Shown here: one piece after another, positions 15,549 to 24,598 of the stretch | Layout of the letters: every line of letters starts with the position of its first letter | Position numbering within the stretch: the first letter of the stretch is position 1 | DNA from: a virus | Strand: one strand, 5' to 3' | Virus record (IMG/VR): IMGVR_UViG_3300030104_000539 | Location: 5,915 to 42,313 of that record | Length of the DNA stretch: 36,399 bases | Notes under the pieces: model-generated | What the model was told of the DNA's origin: nothing | The model's input: the letters and a program-made list of their open reading frames with translations, nothing else | Databases searched by the model: none | Translations under genes and position numbers: made by a program

Positions 15549-18500
15549 TTAACTCGCTACAAACTGTCTTATACCATATTCAACAGCAACTAATTTTGTT
15601 TCACTAGAACTAGAAAATGTTACTGCTTCTCTTGCTATTCCACAAGTTATACCTGTTTCAGTAGCTTTCATTCCTATTCCTGCTGTAGAGGATGCAGTAA
15701 TAAAATCACCAATCTCTATATTTCCTGTTTCATTGTTACAGAGTATATGACCATCACCTAGTATATAGACTTGGTGTAATGGATTATCGACAACTTTAAT
15801 ATCACCAACTGCTTTTCCGTCAGGTATAGTTGATGCTGTTTTAACATCACCAACTGCTTTTCCACTTGGTATGGTATCACCCTGTAAATAATATTGTGTG
15901 TCATCTTCAGGAGCATAATACCTAGAATACTTACAAGCATAAGCACCCATCACTGCTTTTGACATTTTAGAAGAAGTTTTTTGCACATTATATTGTATTC
16001 CTCTTTCTAAAGTTGTGTTTGTTCCAACAGATTTTTTGTATGTTGTGCTTACAACTTCCATTAATGTTCCATAAGGATATCCTGTTTGTTTATCTGCATC
16101 AGGTAAATACACATCATGGTTTGCAGTAAAAGCACCATAATTGACAGTGCCGTTTGTACTTGTAATAGAACCTTGACTTGTGCCATCCCCATCTAAAAAT
16201 TCTATAGCTGTAGCTGTTGATGAATGGTTATCGTCTGCACCATAAAACATGACAAGCCCATGTCTATTTGAATTATTACCTTCATGTCTTATTTCAGCTG
16301 CAAATGAACCACCAGAATCATGTTGAACAGTAAATCCTCTTGTTAATCCCCCTGCTGAACCTGTTGATGTAAAATTTGTACCTTTTGCTGAACCTGCTTT
16401 TACTCCAACACTACCATTTCTCTGTATTCTAAATCCTTCTGCTAATGTATTTGAATTTAATGTGTTGAAAATTAAGTCCATAGAATTTGTAGCTTCTAAT
16501 GAAGCATTAAGTTCTACACCAACTGTAGTATCATCCCCACTTTCTAAAAATCTTAAATAAGCCATATTAGTAGAACCACTTGTTCCACCGGGTTGTATGT
16601 TTAAGATACCATGTTCACCATTACCTTTTACATGAATCCCACCTAAAGGTGATGTTGTTCCTACACCTAATCGCCCACCTGAACTTAATGATGCTTTTGT
16701 TGAAGCATTTTCACTAGAACCTGTTAAAAAATCTAGTGATGTTGCATTTGAACCAGAACTAAAATCTCCCTCTGACCTTGCTCTTATAGCTGCAGCTAGT
16801 AAATTTGCATCTGAACCTGTGCCTTCATCTGGTGCTTGAAATTCAATAACACCTAATACATCATCAGCAGCTAAATCTGTTTCACCAGTATGTAATGCAA
16901 GTTTTACTGGTTTATCATCTGCTGTATTTGCATTTTTAAGAATTAATCCTTTATCTGGATTATGCGTTAAAGTTATTTCATTATCTGCACCAAAAGATAA
17001 AATTGAACCATCACTCTTTAATTGTACGTCATGGTTAAATATTGCTGTTCCTGCATCACTGCCATCAAGAGTTAAAAATGTTGTATCTGAAGAATCATCT
17101 GTTCCTTTAAATATAATATCGCTATCACCTGCTTGTGCATCTATCGTAATATTACCACTTGTAGTTGTAAGATTTATGGCGGCATCACCTGCACTTAAAT
17201 CATCAGCTGCTAAAGAACCTGCAGTTACAGAGCCAAATACTAAATCACTTCCATCTGATTGTAGCACTTGACCATTAGAACCTAATGCTAATGCTGATGG
17301 GTCGCCACTTGAATCACCTACAATAATTTTACCTCTAGCTAATCCTGCCATCTTTGCTAATGTTACAGCGTTGTCAGCTATTTCATCAGTGTCCACAGCG
17401 TTGTCAGCTAACATAGCATTTTCCACAGCAGTGTTTGCTATGGTTACTGCACCATTTGATGCCATTGATATATCGCCTGATATTGCAACTGGATTATAGT
17501 TTGTACCATCACCGACAAGCATATGACCTGATGTATTTGTATTCATAAACAAATCATCACCAGTGATTGTTAAATCACCTGTAACAACTACATCACCACT
17601 AAATGTAGCTTTACCAACAAGAGCCATATCAATATCTAAAGCAGTGATTGCTGATGAACCATCTGTACCTTTAATCTTAAAGTTTTTATCTGCTGTACTA
17701 ACTGTTAGTTCAACATCTGTGCTATTGTTTGCAATATCTAAAATAGATGTTCCATCATCTTTAAATGTTACATTTGCACCATTAGCATCAAGAACTATAT
17801 CTCCTCCAGAATCTAAAGTAACTGTAGTTCCTGCAAGTTCGGCTGTTCCATCTGCTGTAATTTGTATATTTGCTGCTGCAGCACTATCATCAGTTGTAAC
17901 AATATCTAGTGTTCCATTAGTTCCTACTGTAAAAGTTGCAGTATCACTAGTAGAACCTGTCATGGTTATAACTTTACCATTCACTCCTACATCATCTACA
18001 GTTAATGCACCACCTGTAATTGTACCTGTGGTTGTAATTGCAGAAGAACCATTATCAATAGCACCAAAACCACTTGTTATAGAACCACTATTTAAAGCTC
18101 CTGTTGTTACAAGATTAGACATCTCTGTAATTTCAGAACCAAAATATGTAGCAAATGTTTGTACAGTGGTCTGTCGCATAGTACCACCATCATTGGTTAC
18201 AATACCATCTCCATCTGCAACTGCTGTTGTTCCTACTGTCGCACCACCATCCATTAAGTTTAGTTCAGCACCAGTAGCTGTTACATTTGTACCACCTATA
18301 TCTAAAGTTGTTACAGATATTTCACCTGCTACTGTAACAATACCATCTGCAACTGTAATTAAATCTGTATCATCTGTATGCCCTATAGTGCTACCATTAA
18401 CTACAACATCATCTATATCTAAAGAACCACCTGTAATTAATCCAGTAGTTGTTATAGTACCTGCAAAAGTTGCATTAGCACCACTACCTGTAAGCATAGT

Positions 18501-19565
18501 AGTAGAACCTGATTTGACAATCAAATTACCACTACTGTTTGTTAATGTACCATATTGTGTGCCACCATCTTTTAAGATAACATCTGCACCACCTGCATCT
18601 AAAATAATATCAGCTACAGCATCTACTGTAAGATTATTAGCAGAAATAGTTAAGTCTGTACCATCACCTTCAATCTTTTCACTATCACCACCAAATACAA
18701 TACCTACATTGTTTGGTATGTGTACGTCTGATGTTGCAGTTAAATTAATCTTTGCACCTGATGTAATTGTTAAATCTGTATTATCGCCTTCAATCTTTTC
18801 ACCACTACCAAATGTAATACCTACATCTGCAGGAATAACTACATCAGCAGTAGCAGTTAGGTTAATATTGTTACCTGTAATTGTTAAGTCAGTTCCATCA
18901 CCTTCTATCTTCTCTCCATCATCTCCAAATGTTAATCCAATATTTGCAGGTATATTTATATCACCATTTGACCCAACAGTAATAGTTAAGTCTGTTCCAT
19001 CTGATTCTATCTTTTCTGCTGTAGCAAAAGTTAATCCTACACCTGATGGTATATTTACATCTGCTGTTGCTGTAAGATTAATGTTATTACCTGTAATGGT
19101 TAAATCTGTTCCGTCACCCTCAATCTTTTCTCCATCATCACCGAATGTCAATCCAATGTTTGCAGGAATATTAATATCTGCACCTGATACTAAATTAAGG
19201 TCAGTGCCATCACCATGTATATATTCTCCACCCTCGTCATTAAAGTATAATCTTTTTGTGCTATCAATAAGTACATCATCACTAAATTTAAAATGGTCTT
19301 CATCTTCCATCCAAGTAAGAACACCATCATTTGTTTCACCATCAAATGTTACAGCAATATCTGTACCTGTTGTGCCATCACCGATTGTAATAGCAGTTCC
19401 AAGTAACTTAGTAATAGGTCCACCTTCTGCTGATGTACCATCATGTGTATGACCTGTACCTGAAGCAAAAGCAGCTAGTAATTGATTAAACTCATCATTA
19501 CTGTGTGCTGCTGTAATTGTATCTCCATCAGAGTATGTGGATTGTCTTGTATAGGTTGCTCCCAT
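15549..19565 (-). CDS. Tail fibre / receptor-binding protein with beta-repeats
   Basis: 1338 aa, the largest gene. The N-terminus has a GHTHDG turn (38-43), probably the virion-attachment region. Residues 118-330 contain six units of 32-40 aa starting GDGTDL and containing DINIP...GLTFG, EKIE: a beta-solenoid-like shaft. Gly/Thr/Asp-rich repetitive beta sequence continues to about 1000. The C-terminus (GNIEIGDFIT, GIGMKATETGITCGIA) recalls self-processing or trimerising tips of phage fibres, though no S74 catalytic dyad is identified. It binds the host surface by inference. AAGGAG stands 5 nt before the ATG. Confidence 0.92.
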   Translation of the reverse strand: MGATYTRQSTYSDGDTITAAHSNDEFNQLLAAFASGTGHTHDGTSAEGGPITKLLGTAITIGDGTTGTDIAVTFDGETNDGVLTWMEDEDHFKFSDDVLIDSTKRLYFNDEGGEYIHGDGTDLNLVSGADINIPANIGLTFGDDGEKIEGDGTDLTITGNNINLTATADVNIPSGVGLTFATAEKIESDGTDLTITVGSNGDINIPANIGLTFGDDGEKIEGDGTDLTITGNNINLTATADVVIPADVGITFGSGEKIEGDNTDLTITSGAKINLTATSDVHIPNNVGIVFGGDSEKIEGDGTDLTISANNLTVDAVADIILDAGGADVILKDGGTQYGTLTNSSGNLIVKSGSTTMLTGSGANATFAGTITTTGLITGGSLDIDDVVVNGSTIGHTDDTDLITVADGIVTVAGEISVTTLDIGGTNVTATGAELNLMDGGATVGTTAVADGDGIVTNDGGTMRQTTVQTFATYFGSEITEMSNLVTTGALNSGSITSGFGAIDNGSSAITTTGTITGGALTVDDVGVNGKVITMTGSTSDTATFTVGTNGTLDIVTTDDSAAAANIQITADGTAELAGTTVTLDSGGDIVLDANGANVTFKDDGTSILDIANNSTDVELTVSTADKNFKIKGTDGSSAITALDIDMALVGKATFSGDVVVTGDLTITGDDLFMNTNTSGHMLVGDGTNYNPVAISGDISMASNGAVTIANTAVENAMLADNAVDTDEIADNAVTLAKMAGLARGKIIVGDSSGDPSALALGSNGQVLQSDGSDLVFGSVTAGSLAADDLSAGDAAINLTTTSGNITIDAQAGDSDIIFKGTDDSSDTTFLTLDGSDAGTAIFNHDVQLKSDGSILSFGADNEITLTHNPDKGLILKNANTADDKPVKLALHTGETDLAADDVLGVIEFQAPDEGTGSDANLLAAAIRARSEGDFSSGSNATSLDFLTGSSENASTKASLSSGGRLGVGTTSPLGGIHVKGNGEHGILNIQPGGTSGSTNMAYLRFLESGDDTTVGVELNASLEATNSMDLIFNTLNSNTLAEGFRIQRNGSVGVKAGSAKGTNFTSTGSAGGLTRGFTVQHDSGGSFAAEIRHEGNNSNRHGLVMFYGADDNHSSTATAIEFLDGDGTSQGSITSTNGTVNYGAFTANHDVYLPDADKQTGYPYGTLMEVVSTTYKKSVGTNTTLERGIQYNVQKTSSKMSKAVMGAYACKYSRYYAPEDDTQYYLQGDTIPSGKAVGDVKTASTIPDGKAVGDIKVVDNPLHQVYILGDGHILCNNETGNIEIGDFITASSTAGIGMKATETGITCGIAREAVTFSSSSETKLVAVEYGIRQFVAS
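15801..15863 (-). repeat. Short direct repeat in tail-fibre C-terminus
   Basis: An 18-bp exact repeat at 15801-15818 and 15846-15863, 45 bp apart, encoding two GKAVGD units (PSGKAVGDVK and PDGKAVGDIK) 15 residues apart near the fibre tip. Confidence 0.75.
18576..19214 (-). repeat. Tandem 32-40-residue units in tail-fibre shaft
   Basis: Six units begin at residues 118, 150, 188, 222, 260 and 300 with (G/S)D(G/N)TDL. They share a beta-strand, IP...G(L/I)TFG and EKIE pattern. At DNA level words such as ttgcaggaat and atcttttc recur. Unit lengths of about 34 and 38 partly alternate. Confidence 0.88.
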
Positions 19566-19566
19566 G

Positions 19567-21102
19567 TTATCTCCTTGCTCCTACATCAAATTCTAATTGA
19601 AATCCTTTTAGTGCGTATGGAAGTGAAACAGCATTATCTACAATCTTTAATGCTAATGCAAACCCACTTCCTTCTATTGGTTGTCTTGTAAGTGGTGTTG
19701 ATTGACCACCATATGTTGAAGTATTGTATGTAGCTGAACCATATATTGCTACTACGTTTGAACTGTCAAATGGATATGCTGCAGGATTTGCAACATTAGG
19801 TGAATCATAATCATATCTTAAAAATAAATCTGTATTTAAAGCACCTTCAGGTGAATAGTTTATAATAGCACGTTGAAAGTTCTTTCTAATTCCTGCATCA
19901 CCCATTGTTAAATCAGGTGAACGATACTTTCCTATTATAGTTGTGCTATCAAACTGTGAACCTTGTTCTTGTCTAAACACATAAGAGTTCGCATTAAATC
20001 CACCATGTAAAATAACAGAGTCACCTGAAACGATTGATGTATCTGTACAGTTTGGTTGTATTCCTTTTATCTCACTAAACTCATAACCACTGTCTTTACG
20101 AACACATATTATACCTTTTGAGTTTGTTTCTGTCAAGCTTGACTTTGTAAAGAATATTCTATATTGTGTTTTTTCAGGAATAACTAAACTTACAAATTCA
20201 TCTACATCTGTTTCACTTGAGAATAAACTTTGAACAGGTCTACTAATTGTTCCTAATTCTACATCACCAATTCTAGCTGTTGCTGCTACAGTTCTTAAAC
20301 CATCCTTACTTAAAAAAATTAAATCACCTGCAAATTCTTGAATTGTAAATCCGTTTACACATCCTATATTTCTAGTAATCGGTGTTATTGCAAAGTTAGA
20401 ACTACTTGTTCCTGTTAATTGAAATATTCTATTTTCACAAAATATAAATAACCCATCACGAAATACTTTTAATCCTGTAATATCATCATCAACTTTTATG
20501 CTTCCTGCACCATCTGATGTATCAAAGTCATCTTCATCAAAAGGTTCACTAAAAACTATTTCTTGTGGTGTGCTTGACATACCTGCATAAAACATATGGT
20601 CTTTAAATGCAGCAACAAACTTTGCACCAGTTACTGCTGTTGTTACTTCTCCACCACCTGCTGATGTTACATCTGTTGCAGCAAATGATGTATTAAATAC
20701 TGTTGGTGCATTTGCTTGGTCAGCTACAATTATCTTATCATTACCATCAAAGTTAAACTTTTCAAATGTATAGCGTTTTGCATTTGACCTACTATTATCT
20801 CTTTCTGTCCAACTACTACCACCTACATCTGCTGAGAATATCTTTTCTCCTCTTGCTGCCATAACTTTTCCTGCAAAAGAAGTAACCATTAAAACATCTT
20901 CTGTACTAGCAGAAGTTTGAGGTACAATCGCAGTTACATATTTACTAAATCCATTTATCCTTCTATATCCACCTGTAACAGAAGGCTCAAAGTTTTCTAA
21001 CTCTAATGCCATTCCCGGTTGCATTGAAAAAGGTGATTGGTCTAAAACTAAACCACCTTGCAACGGAAAGGTAAATGGGCTAAGTCTTGCTTCATCAGCC
21101 AT
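19567..21102 (-). CDS. Tail nozzle/hub-like protein (beta-propeller type)
   Basis: 511 aa, beta-rich. It opens with LSPFTFPLQGGLVLDQSPF and GGYRRINGFSKY, then a series of blade-like segments (KVMAARGEKIF, DGNDKIIVAD, KDHMFYAG, FRDGLFIFCENRIFQL, DLIFLSKDGLRTV). It sits directly after the gp11-like adaptor, the position of the tail nozzle (T7 gp12) or the P22 gp10 hub in podoviruses, where beta-propellers are usual. Low Lys and high Ser/Thr content suit an exposed structural protein. AGGGG lies 7 nt before the ATG. The specific family assignment is inferred. Confidence 0.87.
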   Translation of the reverse strand: MADEARLSPFTFPLQGGLVLDQSPFSMQPGMALELENFEPSVTGGYRRINGFSKYVTAIVPQTSASTEDVLMVTSFAGKVMAARGEKIFSADVGGSSWTERDNSRSNAKRYTFEKFNFDGNDKIIVADQANAPTVFNTSFAATDVTSAGGGEVTTAVTGAKFVAAFKDHMFYAGMSSTPQEIVFSEPFDEDDFDTSDGAGSIKVDDDITGLKVFRDGLFIFCENRIFQLTGTSSSNFAITPITRNIGCVNGFTIQEFAGDLIFLSKDGLRTVAATARIGDVELGTISRPVQSLFSSETDVDEFVSLVIPEKTQYRIFFTKSSLTETNSKGIICVRKDSGYEFSEIKGIQPNCTDTSIVSGDSVILHGGFNANSYVFRQEQGSQFDSTTIIGKYRSPDLTMGDAGIRKNFQRAIINYSPEGALNTDLFLRYDYDSPNVANPAAYPFDSSNVVAIYGSATYNTSTYGGQSTPLTRQPIEGSGFALALKIVDNAVSLPYALKGFQLEFDVGARR

Positions 21103-21111
21103 TGATTACCC

Positions 21112-21831
21112 CTAATACTTACCAATAGATGTACCATAATATTGTGAACGAGGAATATAGGTAGACCGAATATAATTGACATTTCTATTTAATAACAACG
21201 ATTGCATTTGTTTTATTCCCTCTTCAAATCTAGTAAAATTTAAACCATACTGAGATGCTTCACCTCTATATTGATACCCATATGCAGTTGCACCATCTAC
21301 AATAACTTGTCTAAATTGTTCAGGTATAGATGGAACATCTGTTGCAGCACTTAACGCTGTTGGTTTTGAAAATGAATCATATTTTAATGTATATGCTTTA
21401 TCAGGATAAGGATATAAACCATAATTATTATCAGGAGTTCTAAATACATATAAAGGAACACCTCCTACATTACTTGTACTTTCTTGGTCTATAAATTTAT
21501 CTACATATTCTTTATAATCTAATACTCTTAAACTAACACCATCAACACCTAAACTATTATCTTTTTGTATTCTAAATGTTTCAAAATCTGTATGATATAC
21601 AGAACTAGATATTGTATATCTTGTTGTACTTGCTGTTAATGTTTGTGATTGTTCTGAGTGACTAAAAGACCACCCAAACTCTCTTTGATAAATATAATTA
21701 ATAGCATCATTTATTGCATTTTTACATTGAATTTGAAAACCCCTAGCATTTCCAAAACCACTAGAGGTGAGTTCTACTTCATTAAAACGATTTAGTACCT
21801 CGTTTGTAATATCTAAATATGTATATGCCAT
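21112..21831 (-). CDS. Tail tubular protein A / head-tail adaptor (gp11-like)
   Basis: 239 aa. YLDITNEVLNRFNE near the start, then INDAINYIYQREFGWSF, a beta domain with YTISSSVYHTDFETFRI, and PSIPEQFRQVIVDGATAYGYQYRGE, a pattern common to podoviral T7 gp11/P22 gp4-type adaptors. It would bind below the portal and seat the tail nozzle. It is the first gene after the presumed terminator that follows the capsid genes. AAAGGA supports the ATG start. Confidence 0.88.
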   Translation of the reverse strand: MAYTYLDITNEVLNRFNEVELTSSGFGNARGFQIQCKNAINDAINYIYQREFGWSFSHSEQSQTLTASTTRYTISSSVYHTDFETFRIQKDNSLGVDGVSLRVLDYKEYVDKFIDQESTSNVGGVPLYVFRTPDNNYGLYPYPDKAYTLKYDSFSKPTALSAATDVPSIPEQFRQVIVDGATAYGYQYRGEASQYGLNFTRFEEGIKQMQSLLLNRNVNYIRSTYIPRSQYYGTSIGKY

Positions 21832-21844
21832 TAATAAAAATCCT

Positions 21845-21878
21845 TTAAAAGAGGGAACAAGCTATCCCTGTTCCCCCT
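21845..21878 (-). terminator. Hairpin terminator after the capsid genes
   Basis: Read on the minus strand: a 10-bp stem AGGGGGAACA / TGTTCCCTCT (one G-U pair), a 9-nt loop, then TTTT. It lies 13 nt beyond the decoration-gene stop and about 15 nt before the adaptor start. The T-run is short, so partial readthrough to the tail genes is expected, as with T7 Tphi downstream of gene 10. No T-run on the other side, so it works in one direction. Confidence 0.75.
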
Positions 21879-21890
21879 TACTTTGAAGAG

Positions 21891-22382
21891 TTACGCTAAT
21901 GTATCTCTGTCAACTTCATCAGCACCTAATGTGCCAGTATCGTCAACATCCATACATACTGCGAAACATCTGACCTTACCACCTGTGGTAGTTCCTGTCA
22001 TAGCTTGAAGCAAGATATCAATAGTATCTGCTGTTCCACCAACCATAACTGGAGTTTGACCTGCTTTAAAAGCATAGTCGCCTACAGACGCACCATCAAA
22101 ATCAAAACCATCTACAAAGTTATCAACATCACCACCTGTGACACCAAAGTCAAAAGCTGTATCTGTTGAAGTACCTGCGTGTGCTTCTGTCACTTCAAAT
22201 CCTGCTGTCATAACCATAGTATTAGCTGGAATTGTAAGTGCAGTAATCACATCAGCAGAAGCAAGTGCTGTACCTTTTGAGGTTGTAGCAGTTGCGAAGT
22301 TGATTTCATTTTGAATTATGTAAGGTTGTCTTCCTCTAGCTGAGTTTCCCCTAGCTGAATTTGCTAAAGCTACTGTTGCCAT
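21891..22382 (-). CDS. Probable capsid decoration/accessory protein
   Basis: 163 aa, acidic, Gly/Ala/Thr/Asp-rich and beta-type, lacking long charged helices. The N-terminus contains a duplicated NSARG, then RQPYIIQNEINFA. It lies 13 nt after the major capsid gene, behind AAGGGAG, and shares the same promoter-terminator unit. Small beta proteins here are commonly head decoration or capsid-stabilising proteins. No specific family recognised. Confidence 0.85.
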   Translation of the reverse strand: MATVALANSARGNSARGRQPYIIQNEINFATATTSKGTALASADVITALTIPANTMVMTAGFEVTEAHAGTSTDTAFDFGVTGGDVDNFVDGFDFDGASVGDYAFKAGQTPVMVGGTADTIDILLQAMTGTTTGGKVRCFAVCMDVDDTGTLGADEVDRDTLA

Positions 22383-22395
22383 GATTCAATCTCCC

Positions 22396-23472
22396 TTACG
22401 CTAAGTGATATCTGGCAGTTACTATCGCTTCAGGTCGTAGTATTTTTCTGCCATATAGATGCATACCACGAACAATGTCAGCAAAGCTGTCAGGGTCACG
22501 ATATGTTTCTGTCTTATTAATCTGCTCGGCTGTTGCTACAGCAGATTCATGTCCTGCGACAATTACTCCAAAGTTACTTGTACTGTTAGTACCTGTATTT
22601 GAAGAGCCTGTTCCTGCTGAAGGTAAGTTATTAGACATATACACTTTAAATCCATGTACATTATTTAATATTAAACCATTCTGCAATCCATCTCCACCAA
22701 AGTCTGCGTTGAAGAGTCTTGAATCTTCATCTTTTAGGACTTCAATAAATACAGGGTCAAGAACTAACCATCTACCATTAGTGTCAACATTTTGTTGGTC
22801 TAATAGTCTAGCCATTCTTGCAATCAAAGTTAATGGGTAAGTATCACCTGCTGCCGGTGTTGCATCAGTTGCACCCGGAAGTCTAGGTTGAATTGCAATA
22901 CCTGCATTTGCAGAACCTGCTGTTCCTGAACCATCAGTAAAGTCAGAAGCATCTAACTTCATTGTTGATAAAAGTTCGTCAGTTCCTGCTGTTGAAACAG
23001 CTACTGCACCATTAACAGTATCATTAACAGTATCTGCAGCACCATGTATCGCAGACTGTTTAAATCCTGACAAGTAACCAAGTACGTCTTGGTCAAACTG
23101 GTCAGCTAGTCTATAAGCAGCTCTATCACTTGCTAACTGTTGAAAGTTTACGTGTGAGTGAGCTTCTTCAATGTCATCAACCTTAAATGCAAAGTAGTTA
23201 GCTTTGTCAATAGTAAGGTTAAAGTCTTCGTCATCAAGGTCTTGTGGTGTAATAGTTGTACCACGAGCATACTCTTTGACTGTGATTTCAGGTTCTTTGA
23301 TAATCTTAACAGTATCGCCCATGTTAGCAATTTCACCAAAATAATCACTATTTGTAATCATTTCTGTGATTGATGCCTTGCGAAATGCAAGTTGCACCTG
23401 TTTGCTGTAAATAACAGGACTAAAGTTACCATTAGGTAGATTACCATAACCTGACGCTGTTGAAAATGCCAT
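22396..23472 (-). CDS. Major capsid protein
   Basis: 358 aa, typical for an HK97-fold coat protein. Features: PVIYSKQVQLAFRKASI near the start, a hydrophobic/charged E-loop-like region with VKIIKEPEITVKEY, a spine-type helix AAYRLADQFDQDVLGYL, WLVLDPVFIEVLKDE, GFKVYMSNNLP and a C-terminal MHLYGRKILRPEAIVTARY. It lies between scaffold and decoration genes in canonical order. A strong site (AGGGAGAAGTAAC before ATG) and a dedicated upstream promoter fit the high output a coat gene needs. Base composition is slightly less AT-rich than neighbours, as is common for highly expressed phage genes. Confidence 0.95.
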   Translation of the reverse strand: MAFSTASGYGNLPNGNFSPVIYSKQVQLAFRKASITEMITNSDYFGEIANMGDTVKIIKEPEITVKEYARGTTITPQDLDDEDFNLTIDKANYFAFKVDDIEEAHSHVNFQQLASDRAAYRLADQFDQDVLGYLSGFKQSAIHGAADTVNDTVNGAVAVSTAGTDELLSTMKLDASDFTDGSGTAGSANAGIAIQPRLPGATDATPAAGDTYPLTLIARMARLLDQQNVDTNGRWLVLDPVFIEVLKDEDSRLFNADFGGDGLQNGLILNNVHGFKVYMSNNLPSAGTGSSNTGTNSTSNFGVIVAGHESAVATAEQINKTETYRDPDSFADIVRGMHLYGRKILRPEAIVTARYHLA

Positions 23473-23649
23473 GTTACTTCTCCCTATGTTTAAGCATATT
23501 TTTACAGATGCAAACCTTTAATATTCTCTAGGGCTGATACTTATGCAGGTGCAAGTGTACATCTTGGGCTACATTTTCTCAGGTATTCTGTCAAACTATT
23601 ATGTTTGCGTTATATATAGTTATATTCATTTATAACCATATGTCAACAA
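23473..23649 (-). other. Intergenic leader of the capsid gene
   Basis: At 177 nt this is the largest non-coding gap in the window. Its upstream end carries the promoter at 23619-23646; the remaining about 150 nt are an untranslated leader ending in the capsid ribosome site. No ORF longer than about 10 codons and no strong stem were found in it, only a weak CAAG/CTTG pairing. Confidence 0.7.
23619..23646 (-). promoter_or_regulatory. Sigma70-type promoter upstream of the capsid gene
   Basis: On the minus strand, TTGACA (23646-23641) is a perfect -35 box. A 16-nt spacer leads to TATAAC (23624-23619), five of six matches to the -10 consensus. Continuing AT-rich sequence offers a second -10 choice. 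It starts 4 nt after the scaffold stop, in the only sizeable gap. In so AT-rich a genome a -10-like word is cheap, but a perfect -35 at this location is not. Confidence 0.68.
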
Positions 23650-24531
23650 TTATCTTGCTGAACCAGATAAATCGTAGATAAATTTACCACTTCTTATAGC
23701 ATCCATGATTTTATCTGCATTTCTTTCATATTCTTTTGCAGACATTTTTTCTACTTGTGATTCTTTAAGATAAGAGTTACTTTCATCACTTTGTGGTGTA
23801 CTCCTTCTAGTTTTTGCATTAACTGTTTTAGCAGCATCTTTATCACTCTTCTTCGATACCTTTTGGCTTTTTTCTCTATCTGATTTATAGAGGTCAATCG
23901 CCCTTGCTGCTGATTTTGCATCTTTATCATTTTCATATAATGCCTTTTGTACCCACTCAGGCTGTTCTTCAGCCCAATCGTGAAAATCATCACTATCTCG
24001 TATTTCACCAAAGTCAGGATGTATTCTTAACAACTCTGCTTCAGCCTTTTCCTTTGTTGCAGTATGTTGCATTTCATCAATCGCTTTCATTCTATCTTCT
24101 AATTCTTTTGCTCTTTCATTAGATTTCTTCATTGCGATTGTTTCAACGATACCTGCAATATCAGGGTATTCATTTGCCCATGCTTCAATATCTTCATCAG
24201 ACTTAGGCAATTTCATTTCTTTTTTTGTTGCTTCCGATAATTGACTTCTTAAAGTTTCTATTTCTTTTTTAAAATCTTCTGCTTGTTTTTGTTGGTGTCT
24301 TCGTAAGTCGGAGTAGCGTTTCTTAAAGGTCTTCTCCTCTGGACTCTCTTCATTATTGCTCTCTGTTTCGGAGTTATCGTCATTCTTTACTTCCCCTTTT
24401 TGTTCTTTTAGTAATTGTTTTAACTCCTCTTCATCTTTTTGTATCTTATCTTCTCTTGAATAAGGTTTAGACATAAATGCAGTTTTTTTAACAGGTTCTA
24501 CATTACCTTGTACTTGTGCTTGTTCAGCCAT
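23650..24531 (-). CDS. Capsid scaffolding protein
   Basis: 293 aa, extremely charged and helical: acidic disordered N-terminus with Asn/Glu runs, a long coiled coil (about 85-130, EDFKKEIETLRSQLSEA), a mid domain with HPDFGEIRDSDDFHDWAEEQPEW, and a basic KSDREKSQKVSKKSDKDA stretch towards the C-terminus that could bind coat protein. It directly precedes the major capsid gene, where podoviral scaffolds lie. No protease motif, so it is likely reused or removed by a separate route. AAGGA lies before the ATG. Confidence 0.9.
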   Translation of the reverse strand: MAEQAQVQGNVEPVKKTAFMSKPYSREDKIQKDEEELKQLLKEQKGEVKNDDNSETESNNEESPEEKTFKKRYSDLRRHQQKQAEDFKKEIETLRSQLSEATKKEMKLPKSDEDIEAWANEYPDIAGIVETIAMKKSNERAKELEDRMKAIDEMQHTATKEKAEAELLRIHPDFGEIRDSDDFHDWAEEQPEWVQKALYENDKDAKSAARAIDLYKSDREKSQKVSKKSDKDAAKTVNAKTRRSTPQSDESNSYLKESQVEKMSAKEYERNADKIMDAIRSGKFIYDLSGSAR

Positions 24532-24550
24532 TTTATTTTCCTTTTGTTAG

Positions 24551-24586
24551 GGCTATCCGTAGCCTATATTGGGGGGATAGGTAGCC
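24551..24586 (-). other. Interrupted hairpin between virion and scaffold genes
   Basis: Two nested stems, GGCTA/TAGCC outside and CCTAT/ATAGG inside, with a one-sided 7-nt bulge and a 9-nt loop, in the 67-nt gap before the scaffold gene. No T-run follows, so it is not an intrinsic terminator; an RNA-processing site or mRNA-stabilising stem is possible. Confidence 0.4.
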
Positions 24587-24598
24587 AACTATGTGAGT

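Noticed and set aside
13659-19214. Regular repeats that could be taken for a CRISPR array
   Set aside because: The periods are multiples of three, lie within open frames and encode repeated protein motifs; there are no unique spacers between identical repeats.
17563-19452. 629-codon open frame on the plus strand opposite the tail-fibre gene
   Set aside because: It is rich in Val/Pro/Ser and mirrors the Asp/Gly/Thr repeats of the fibre read antisense; there is no ribosome site, and its length comes from the skewed codons of the fibre gene.
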